From: Blastomussa wellsi
Taxonomy: Eukaryota > Cnidaria > Anthozoa > Scleractinia > Plerogyridae
Direction of reading: 5' to 3'
DNA length: 64,000 bases
Assembly: GCA_947652115.1 (NCBI GenBank)
Contig: OX393567.1
Span: 22,998,532 to 23,062,531 of the forward strand
Position numbers and translations under genes: made by a program. Of this stretch, positions 24,101-35,400 are shown one piece after another. The notes beneath the pieces are model-generated. The model was not told the DNA's origin. It was given only the letters and a program-made list of their open reading frames with translations, and made no database searches. How positions within the stretch are numbered: position 1 is the stretch's first letter; the number at the start of each line of letters is the position of its first letter.

Positions 24101-27100
24101 CCGATTGTGCAGAGGGATTGATGATAGTTCTAATGTGGCCAACCCAGAGTTGGTATCCCAAACTTCTTCGCATGTTAGTGGCTGTTCCAAGAGTGTTACC
24201 ACAACAACGAACTGCCTTACAAATGCCGGGGATGCCACAAGAAGTCCACCCCCTATTCAGGAAAATGGTTCTGATTGCATGCAGATTGTCCGGCAGTCCT
24301 ATGAGACACAAGGAATTTCTCAAAAGGCAACCTCCATCATCTTACAGTCCTGGAGGAAAGGAACTACAAAGCAATATTCATCTTACATCAAAAGATGGAG
24401 TACATATTGTCATAAAAAAAAACAGATTGATCCAGTTTTCTGCCACCGTCCCCCAGGCACTAGACTTTTTAGTGGAGCTATTTGAGTCAGGCATCGGTTA
24501 CAGTGGTATTAACACTGCAAGGTCTGCTCTGTCCAGTGTCTTAAAGCCTGTGGACGGGATGACTTTTGGAGCACAAGAGAGTGTTAAGAGGTTGTTAAAA
24601 GGAGTTTACGAAGCAAGACCCTCCAACCCAAGATATACTGAGACATGGGATGTGAGCAAGGTTCTGAACTATCTTAAGACAATCTCTATTACAGACTGCT
24701 CACTAAAGGACCTGACTTTAAAATTAGTCACTTTAATGTCCTTAGTATCAGCTCAACGGGGGCAGACAATTCACTACTTGTCTTTGGAGGACATGGTTGT
24801 TTCAGAAACTTCTGTGACTTTTATTATCTCCAGGCCTATTAAACAGTCTAAGCCAAGGTCGAAACCCACTGTTGTTAAGTTTGTAGCTTACCCGGACAAC
24901 CCTAACATTTGTGTTGTCACTACCTTGAAGGCATATCTTGATCGTACCTCTTCTTTACGTGGAGGTGCACAACAATTGTTTATTAGTCATTATAAGCCAT
25001 TTAAACCAGTTTCCCGGGACACCATCAGTAGATGGGTCAAAGCTGTAATGCATAAGTCAGGAATTGATGTAAACCTTTTCAAGCCCCACAGTACTAGGGC
25101 TGCCGCAACATCTAAGGCTCTGTTGAAATCTGTACCATTAGAGCACATCTTATCAGTTGCAGGATGGAGCTCATCTGACAATTTTGCAAAGTTTTATAGC
25201 AAGCCTGTTATCAACACAGATAGCTTTTCTAACGTTTTGTTACAAGAGTAAGTTAATAAACTGGTTTTGACCAATATGAGTTGCTTGGTTGGTCATTACT
25301 CTGTTCATGTGTGCAGTGGGCTTTGAAGTCTCACGTGAGCCCTCAGTGCGGTGACGGAATAGAATTGGAAAATTAAACGAGACTTACCTGTAAGTTGAAG
25401 TTTGATTGAAATTCTATCCGTCACCAAGCGCTGAGGGATTACGTGCCCTCCCTTTTAAGGCCCTCCCATTTTGCTGGTCTGGGTTTTCTTTCCCCTGCAC
25501 ACATGGCAAGTGCTTTAAAAACTGAGTTCGCGCAGGCGCAATGCTATCTCACGTAATCCCTCAGCGCTTGGTGACGGATAGAATTTCAATCAAACTTCAA
25601 CTTACAGGTAAGTCTCGTTTAATTTTCCAATTATACAACTAAAAATACCTTGGTTAAGGTGGCCGAACACAGTTTTTGAAACCTATTTTGCATTTGCCTT
25701 TTATTCGAAAACCATTAAACTATAGGTCCTCAAAATTGGCATGACATCAGTTTAAAGGATAAACTTCCGAATTTTGATAGATGCGCTGACGTGTGCGCTG
25801 TTGTCATGGAAACGTGACTGGATGTAAACATCAATTTAAATATATAGTATATTTGCGGAAAATTCACTCGTTAGATTTTCTCTATCATTTGCCCGAAACA
25901 AACTTATCACAATACCCACAAGTGGACACTATTCTAATGTAATTTTAACAGACCGATTTTTAGCTATTCGTCCTTGAAAGGTAACTCCATTATTTACAAT
26001 TTCCTCTGTCAAATTTCAAAATGTTTGCAACAGCTTTCTTTCTTGTTTTTTGAAGTATTTTCCTACCAAATTTGGTAAAATTCTAACGAGCGGTTTCGAG
26101 AAATACGCGTATTTCGGAAAGACTAGACCTAAAGAGTTCAATCTCAATTTTTTGACTAACTACGCATGCGCTGCATTTAACTGGGTTCTTACGGTACTCA
26201 CGATAGCACTAAAAACCTGCCAAATTTGACTTTTTCTGACATACCCTTCTACCAAGACCTAAGTTTACAACATACTATCATTTTAAGAAAAATGCCTCAT
26301 ATAAAATCGCCTTGGAACAAAAACTCGTCACTCTTTTGGCTCCATATTTGTTGTTGTGTTATCCTTGTGCGCGCGCTGCCTCGCGTCAGCACCAACGACT
26401 GCAGAGCGGGCGCGAAAACTGTGTTCAGCCACCTTAATATCCAGCCATCATGTTCGAGCAAGCTTGGCCAATAATCCATGCCGTACATCCTCTATTAAAT
26501 CCACCCCTCTCTAAGTCTTCCCTCTTTAACCCTCCTCCCCCCTCCCCGCCCCGTCCACTCCTCCGCCCGGCTTTGGAGCGAGAAATACTTTTAAGCCCTT
26601 TCCCTGTTTTGTTTCATAACCAAAACAATAAAAGAAGTAAAAGAAAGGGCACCTTGCTACGAAGGTTGTGAGAATATTATGCGATCATCAAGTACAATGG
26701 AAAAAAAAATGGGGTGCTGCTATTCGGTTTTGTTATTGCATGTTGCATTAGACATGACATGCCTTATTTTCGTATTCAAGTCTATCCGTCTTAAAGAATG
26801 CTGTTAGCTGCTGCCATCAGCGCCTTTACACGCTGACGTCCGATCTCAGCCCTGACTAGAAATGTAAAAGCGCATTTGAATATGTATATAGTAAGTGCGC
26901 TATAAAAATTCAATTATCATTACCATTTAGTATCCGTTTGTTTTATTTTATTAAGGCAAATGGTGGTAATGGATACAGTGATTCGTCCAGAGGCGGGGGT
27001 GGTGGGTCCGGTGGCAGAATCGCCTTGTACTACCAGGGTGGGTTCTTTGATGGCATCCTGGAAGCTGCTGGCGGAATTGGCGATGTGGAGAATGGTGCAG

Positions 27101-29389
27101 CTGGCACTGTGTATATGGAAAAGGCGGGAAATAGTTCGGTCCGTCCACATCGAACACTGAAAGTGGACAACAAGGGGCGATCACCACACACTGAACGAAT
27201 CAACCAGGTAAACAACATTCTTTATTAAATCCGCCAGATGGGCGGTAATGTAACGAGGGTTAGTCACGTAGGAGACCCATGTAACTTGTACCCTGCGTTG
27301 AAATGAATTTGTGCATATACAAACTGAAAGTTGGAAAATTAACTGAACATTGAACTGGGTCGGGAGTGAAGAGAGGAGAGAAGGGGTAATATCATTGGCA
27401 TGACTTCGAAAAGCAAACAGCCGAAAGACCTGTTTACATCAATGAAAGACAAAAAGTAACATCGAATACCGTCCAGCCGGAAGTACAAAAGTGAAGCCTT
27501 GTACTAGATAACTGACTGGCCGCTATCATTCTCCGTAAGAGCGTATAGCAAAGCACATTTTAACATTACTTTCGCCCATCGCATGGAATAAAAACACACA
27601 ACTTCACAGGCAGTCACCCAGGCCGACATATGGAACTAAACTCCATTGGTAGGCGAAAGGGACAAGTTTGACAGAATAAAAGCCGAACTGGGGCGGATTT
27701 CGTTTAAGTACGCTTCACAGTGGTTTCGCCTAGTAGCGAGTTGGCCCTCCTTGTCTGTCTTGATTCACTGGTGTTTTGTAAAAAAAATATATTTCCCTTG
27801 AGATTTTCTCAAAGCTTAAGGTTGCCAACTTGTTAAGGGGCGAACAGCTAGCCACCGGGAACCTAAAGAGCGTAACATAGATAGATAGATAGACAGGATA
27901 AGTTTCTAAAGAAACTATGGTGCTGCGTCGGTGGGAAGTATAACAATATAATTTGGTTTTATCAACTGGGTTGATAATGTGAATTGGCCACCGTAAAGAG
28001 ATTCAAGAGCTGACGTTTCGAGCGTTAGCCCTTCGTCGGAGCGAATCAAGGAATTGTGGATCTTGTGTCCTTTATATACAGAAAGATGGAGCTATTGGCT
28101 GGTGCCTGGTAACGTGAAAACAACGGAATAAATTAGTTGAATGAAAAGCGTTCGTTGATACCGTGAGGATTATGAGTGCCGATTTGAAAAATAAATTTTG
28201 GTTATAGAGTTTTGCGGCTTTCCGTGTTTCCTTGGTGAAGGGAAAGTCCGCAGACTGCCATCTGCTGCTTAGAACGATTTGGTGTCTCGCGACCGGTTTC
28301 GATGCATTTTTGTCGTTCTCCCAATAAATAGGTAAAATCTCAGGGTAGTCCCTTCAGGGATACACAGCATCTCTGCTATCCACATACAGTCGACAGAAGT
28401 TGTTAACATAAGAAAAACCTGAGCACACACAGCTATGTATCTCGCTTATAACATGGAACTCATATTTTCTTTGTAACGAAAACTGTTTTTATCGGTGCTG
28501 TTTTCCAACGCCATGGTACGAAAAATCGCCCTTTTTGACAAATCGTTTTTACAAAATAATTTCTTATTTCGGCGAAAACGCTGCTATGGCCTGGATGCGT
28601 TAATGCGGGGAAAACGTGAGGACAAATTCCGCAAAGCTAGCACAGGTGATCGGATGAATTATAGCCGAGAGAAACTTTTCAAGGAATGGATTGATTTAAC
28701 CCTGGTGAAACACAAATGCAAATTTCTGGGGAATTGGTAGGTTTCATGAGGAAATATCACCAAGAGCTGGCATGTGAAAAAGAACACCTCACCATGTGTT
28801 TTGTGCTGAATGGGAACCCCAAAGCTCCATTTTTGTCGTAACAAGATAATTTTAACGTTATGGTAAAAAAGGTTTTCGTTTCTTTGGGAGCTGAAAATTG
28901 TGAAGACCTAATTCTTGAAACCGAAGAAATTATCGCAAATTAGGATGGGTAAAAAATCGTGAAATAATGAATTGGTACCAGTGTAGATGGATGTAATTAC
29001 TATGTTAGTGGAGTTTTCAGTAACGAAATCTCGGAAAACCCAGAAAATAGATTGAACTCCGTTTTCCGCCCGTCGTTCCATGCCGCTGATCTATCCGACG
29101 GTAGAACAAACGTAACTGAACCGTTTCATGAACGCTTGCCTTATCATCAAGTCACATGACAACTACGCTATTGTGGCGGATTTTTGTTTACGAACGGATC
29201 TGAAACCCAAAAAAAGATTGAATACATTCACAATTATTTTTCTTGCAAATGCAGATGATATGCGCCAGTTGTTTCACGTCGCCAAAAAATCCGGCCACGG
29301 CACCTGTTACTGAGAAGTAACCATTTAAAACGGCAACACCTTTTTCTATAAGAATGAAATTTGCAAATTTTGGAATTTTTTTAAGAATT

Positions 29390-29424
<35 letters not shown>

Positions 29425-32400
29425 CGTCTTGAAAATTTGTAATCGTAATACAATTATTTGTTTTTAACTAAACCGTGTAAGATTCTTTCTTTCTCTAGAC
29501 GGCAAAACTAGCCTACAAACAACACTAGCACTAGCCGTATTTTCGATAATAATGTACAGCAAGTTAGTTGTGTAATATGAGGAGCATAGGGGAGCAAGGT
29601 TGGCGCAGTGATGAGAGCGCTCGCCTCCCACCAATGTATCCCGGGTTCGATTCGCGGACCCGGCGTCATATGTGGGTTGAGTTTGTTGTTGGTTCTCGTC
29701 CTTGCTCCGAGAGGTTTCTCTCCGGGTACTCCGGTTTTCCCCTCTCCTCAAAAACCAACATTTTCAAATTCCAATTCGATCTGGATTATTGTCAAGCACT
29801 TTTTCATGAGCCTCTGGCTCGGGTGATCGAGCAAGCACTCCCTGTGTTTGACATTAAATTTGCATTTACATTGTTTTTACATTTACATTGCCTGCAGTCT
29901 GGCTCCAAAATTACTTCAACGTCATCAAAGTCTTGATAGGACAGATAATCTGACGTTAAGTCGGGATATTCCACATTGGATTGTTTTACCAAATTTGAAA
30001 TTGTGCCTGACAATTGTGCCTGAGAGCAGCGACCCTCCTTTCACGAATATTCACCAGAATGTTTTCAGCCAAAAGCCAACAGAAAATATGAATTGTCGAC
30101 CTGGACCGAAAAGACAATATTCTAATAAAAGGAGTACAATAGGAAGAAAAGAGTGTATTTTTAGTTATGGTCTATTTGTTGTGCCTTAAGACCCAGAGAA
30201 TTGAATTCGGCTTTCGCCCGTTCTTTTACGTCGCCGCGCTCGATAAAAGGAAACATCTGGCTGATCTTTTTCCAAACGCTTGTCTCATCATCAAGTCAAG
30301 TGAAAACTACGCTATTTTGGCAGGTTTTTGTTAAGCAAAAACTCTGAAAACCCAACCAGCAATTTTAATGTATGCACGGATTTCAGCCTGTTGTTTCACG
30401 TCGCCGAAAAATCGGGCGACTGGTTACTGAAAAGTAACGATTTAAAACGACAATATAGACTCGTGGTCTATTTGTGGTGCTAAGTAGCTATCTATGAACA
30501 TAAAATGTTTGATTTTTTCGCAGCTAGTGATTGGCACAACTTTTCGAACAGTTACGTTCATGCCGCTGTCGGTCTTGAATCGTTGTTTTTTGCAACATTA
30601 AAATAAATTTTTGAAGCAAAAAACACAAAACTCTTTATTAATAACTTATGTGATAAAATAAACGATGGCGCAAAACTATTTACAATGATGCAATCATAAA
30701 AATGAAAAGCAAAATGTAATGTGCAAAATATGCATTACAAATCTTAAAATTGGTCTTAAAATGAATGATTTTTGTAACATTTGACAAGTGCCCTTGACAA
30801 GTAGGATTGGCACATTTCACAGAGGTACTGGCATCCCAGGACTTTAATCTTGGTATGTTATAAACGAGGTGTTTCTTGCAGCGTGATTGCTTCTTGCTGG
30901 TTTTCGCTTAATCAGATTGCCCGCCACTTTCAGTATGGGTTATTGCAGTTGTTACTAACATGCGGTAGGGTTGCGGCAGTTGTAGGTCATCTACAGAAAC
31001 GCTGCATTTACCAAGTGTGGGAACTGACATGGATCTTTTCAAGAATATTTCGTGAGACCTTCTATGAACACCATGTGAAACCAAGGCTTGGTCGCAGGAT
31101 GCAGCTCTTTTGATGCGGCTGTGTTCCACTTTTTGCCTTTGTTGGACAGCTTCCAGTGAACCGAACGGATCCTTTCGCCTGACAAATCGCGCGGCAGCCA
31201 CTCCTGCCTGGGTTTCTTTAGGTTTTCTTATTCCTAACAGCTCTAGCGCAGCCTGTCTAAAACGCCGGTCTCGGTAGAAGTAAATCAGTGGATTCGCTAT
31301 AGAGTTTAAATGAAGCAGTGTGTCCGTCAACCGGAAAGTCGTACTTGTAACAAGAACTGGGAAAACGTCTTGTAAGGCACCGGTAACAATCAGAGGAACG
31401 AACGAGAGAATCAGAGTAGCAGTTATCAAGAAACACGTCTTGGCGACTTTAGATTCGAGTTTCACTTTACCAAGAGCAGTAACTTGTCTGATCTCATTTA
31501 TTTTACGTTTGCGTACTCCAAGGTAAACCATAAGATAGAAATATCCTATGATTATTAAACAAACCGATGCCACAACACTCCCACCGATAGACCAGAGCTC
31601 TATTTTGTTCTGATCCACGCCAACCACTATCATGACTACAAGTGGAAACGGATTAATAACCACTAACAGCCAGGCGAGAATTGCGAATTTTTTTGTGCGG
31701 CATTTTGTAATGATAGCCTTGTAGTCGCGCCACCTTCTTATCGCCACATATCTCTCCCAAGCAATTAAAGTCAAATGATATAGAGATGACCAGGAAAAAG
31801 TAAACATGGAGACGTCAGTCGGGATTTGTAGTTTACAAAAATCAGAAGGAGATACCTGGAGGATAATAAATATGTCAGCAGCAACAGTTAGGGGCATTAA
31901 TGTTAGGCCCACCAAAAGATCTCCAATTGCCATGCTAGATAACAAAATGTTCGAAGGCTTTCTCAGCTCTCTCTTTTGCTTCGCGGCTAGGATCGCCAGC
32001 GCGTTCAAAAAAATGGTAGCGAGCGAAGCGATGAATGTGATTGGGAATAAAATCCAGTGAATTGTTGTTTCGTTTAAATCCCAGGTGAAGTTTGATATAT
32101 GTGGGCAATGAATCACTGACCTGGTATCAGCCGAAGGACTCTTGCTTGTTTCTGCGTCACTTATGGTCATCGTGATTTGGTGCCGGCGAATTTTGATCAG
32201 CAAGGATGTTTTTCAGCAGTCTTTGGTCAGGCAACGCACCTTAAGGCTGCTTTCGTGCGATGTGCTTTTACACTGACGTTCATTTGAAGTGTAGCCGATT
32301 TTTCGCTTTATTTAAAGAGTGCAGGTCCACGGTGAAAGCGTTAATGGATCGCGACTATGAATACAGGAAAACTTATATTCAAGAGAAAGATACCCAACTA

Positions 32401-35400
32401 ACAGGTTGAATGTACACACCACAAAAAGATTTTCCATCACAATCACATGGGATCAAGAAACTGGGCGAAACCAATTAGCGGAGTTAATTGTCGCTGGTAA
32501 GTGTGTCAGTTTTCAGGAAAAGCAAAGTTATAAAAACAAATGTTGCTAAGCCTCGAGAATAAACCAGCCGACATTGCATACCATAGCAAGTGTTGAAATT
32601 GGCTCCAAAACTCATGAATACAGAGATGCTAACATTTACTTGTAACATAATATATAGATTTAGCCAAGCCTAAAACGGAGCTCCCAGTTATCGCGTAAAC
32701 GCCTTTTAACGCCCAAGGAAGTGATACTACAAGCCAAAGTACATCTATTTGCACTTTACGTAGCCGTTTATCAAAGCAGTTGCATTTGAATTAACCTGGA
32801 CATAAATAACGCTAATTAAAAAAAACAAATCTTTAAATAAACCTTAAAATAAAATATTTAAATTACTTAGTTTTACACCTTTGTGTGTTATTTCCGCACG
32901 AAGACTGCTATCGTTGGACATCCAATTGACGAATTTCGGGGAAAATGAAAAAGTTTTGCGCATTGATAGCCGAAAAGCAAAAAGAATAAGTCACAGAGAA
33001 AAATTTTTGGTCATATGGACCATTAAACCGGAGAAAATAACTTTGATCTTGTGAAACACAAATGCAAATGTTTGGATATGTAGTTTTCATGAGAGATCAG
33101 CAACAGCTGGCATGTTTAAAAGAACACTTCACAATGCGTGTCCTGCGTTGAACAAGGATCCCAAAGTTACATTTTTGTCACAGGAATTTCGTGCATCGTA
33201 GACATAGCAATGTTTCCGTTTCTACGCGAACGTAAGAAAAGTTCACGGAAGAAATTATCGAAAATTAGGGTGGATACATATTTGCTAATTGATGTGAATG
33301 AATAACTACTCATCATGCATAGTAAACATGAATTAATCGGAATGCAATATGAAATGATAATGTAGAACAGACGCTTTGACACGCTTTAGCCCGCGTTAAG
33401 GCGCGGATGAAAAAAATGCTGTTTTTAAATACATCGTAACGTGTAACATCTCCCATTCAGTTCTCGCTTCTCGAGAAAAGTTCTTGGCCGTAAACACAAA
33501 ATATATCGTACGTTTTCTCCATGTACAACTGATTTATTGCAATTACTCTACGAGATCATAATTTCTACGAAAGTTTAATTTTTTTGTGACTTTTTGAAAA
33601 GGTTGTTTCTTTTTAAAAACGGAGAAAGTTGTGAGATCAGGATCTCAGTGGGGATGCATATCCAGCCAAATTTCCCACATTCTACGAACTCGCGTCTCTT
33701 CGTGCTTTACACTCATTCCATCACGCTAAATCACCTGTCCCAAGTCCTGCTCCCTGCCATTAGAGCGATTTAGTTTCGGTGGTTTCGAATTCAACTCATC
33801 TACGCTTTGCAAATAGCCAACTGGTCGGGCTCCAGCCAGTTGGGATTTTTAAAGTGCCTATAAAGTACAATTTTTGTAACATAATATATAGATTTAGCCA
33901 AGCCTAAAACGGAGCTCCCAGTTATCGTGTAAACGCCGTTTAACGCCCAAGGAAGTGATACTACACGCCAAAGTACATCTATTTGCACTTTACGTAGCCG
34001 TTTATCAAAGCAGTTGCATTTGAATTAACCTGGACATAAATAACGCTTAAATAACGATTTTTTTTGGAGCCTCAAAGTTTGAATTTCGCAAGCCGAAGTG
34101 GGTCCGTTTCGCGTCTCTCTTTCTATTCTAGGGGTCGATAAATTATCCAGCGAAATGACGCCTTAAACGGCTCACAACAGGCAACCAATAGCACACAAGA
34201 CTCATTTAACATTTAAGCTGAACTTTTATTGGACATGTAAATAAAAGCAGGCTTTCTACTACAACCTGAAAGGCGTAGCATTACCACTGTTGCAACCTGG
34301 ACGGACAGTCAGGATGAAGAAACCAAACGAATCTTCCTTGGCAGAGGCTGTTTGCAAGAAAATGATTGGCCCACGTTCCTATGTGGTTGTATCGGGTGAT
34401 CGAACCTACCGAAGAAATCGCCGACAGCTGCGAACAGTATCGCACTGGTCAGGTTCCCATGACGAGGGAGTGCATGCACCGCTAACAAACGAGAAACGCC
34501 GACGGAACTAAACAATACCTAAATGCATAACCGATAAGATTACGTCGTAGTGTCTTTCCGAGGACAATGTTAAGTAACAGTCCATATAAGAAGGATAGCA
34601 CCACGCGGCAAGGAATGCAAAGAGGTGCTAACTTTTGCTATTGTTATATCGTACTTCTGATTGGCTCATTCAGCAAAACCTACCAAAACATCAGGTAGCT
34701 GTATATATATTTATCCGTAATTGATCAACTATCTTCCTTGCAACAAAATCTCTTCTGAGTCTAAATACCACAGTAATCCTATGTGGGGAACATTGGAAAA
34801 TTGGAAGCTTTCATTGTCTTTGTTTATGATTGTTGTGATTGGTTGAAATGTTTTAACACAAAGGAAACTACCTTTCAAAATAGAGTTCAAATACATTTTA
34901 TTTCATAAACCTGCTTTCCATCGGTTGTTACATTCTCTGTATGAAAACACAACCATTTCATTTGGTGTGGTGTGATGTGATGTGATTGTGATGCGATGTG
35001 TGATGTGATGTGCTGCTATGTCATGTGTGATATGATGTGAGTGTGATGCGATGTGTGATGTGATTTGAGTGTGATGTGGTGCAGGTAAATGTACAAAGAA
35101 ATTTAATGGTGTGATGATAGTGAAAAACAGTGGACTAACGAGTCCATTCATTTGCAGTTCGTCACTTTAAAACATGATGTATTTTTTTCCTTATTACAGG
35201 TGGAAGAAATAAAACTGTCGCCAGGAACTATCCAACACGATTACTCGACCGTCTACACCAGCATAAGTGGACTGAGGTTCTCATCTGATGGAGTCACGCA
35301 ATCCTACCTGCACGGATCGACCACTTATTACTACTCACTGTCACGCATGTTCGATGGAAACCTCAAGAATGCTTACATAGTGACATCGTCTTACACCAAT

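Larger units (their letters stand above)
21215..25632 (+). mobile_element. DIRS-type tyrosine-recombinase retrotransposon, about 4.4 kb, degraded
   Basis: It contains, in order, a gag-like ORF, reverse transcriptase plus RNase H, and a tyrosine recombinase. The left inverted repeat begins near 21215, the right one ends near 25632, and an internal complementary region (25327-25445) holds the complement of the left end fused to the complement of the right end. That layout is diagnostic of DIRS elements, which integrate through a circle with tyrosine recombinase and make no target duplication. The coding part has a nonsense codon and several frameshifts, so this copy cannot be autonomous. Confidence 0.9.
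20528..26955 (+). other. Intron 16, large, transposon-filled
   Basis: 6,428 bp. In order: MITE (20580-20911), Penelope-like fragment (about 21080-25650, split), DIRS-type element (21215-25632), MITE (25654-26437), then about 500 bp with a C-rich stretch and no recognisable feature before the exon 17 acceptor. Confidence 0.8.
27208..35199 (+). other. Intron 17, about 8 kb, hosts a nested GPCR gene
   Basis: 7,992 bp. The content is listed separately: Penelope-like 3' end, diverged repeat pair, SINE, GPCR on the minus strand, 175-bp direct duplication, Gypsy remnant and microsatellite. 27208-27890 and 28300-29100 show no gene; a (TAGA) microsatellite lies at 27880-27895. Confidence 0.75.

Noticed and set aside
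28495..28740. 81-aa + strand frame in intron 17
   Set aside because: No recognisable domain; it lies in a diverged repeat and has no sign of coding constraint.
29464..29751. 95-aa minus-strand frame
   Set aside because: It is the antisense of the tRNA-derived SINE.
34568..34793. LTR after the Gypsy remnant
   Set aside because: It begins TGTTAAG and ends near ACA with an AT-rich TATA-like block, but there is no second copy and no clear polypurine tract.
27208..35199. 8-kb intron as a boundary between two genes
   Set aside because: Exon 17 end and exon 18 start rebuild the same order seen inside exon 10 and the phase is compatible; no stop, polyA context or signal peptide is visible.
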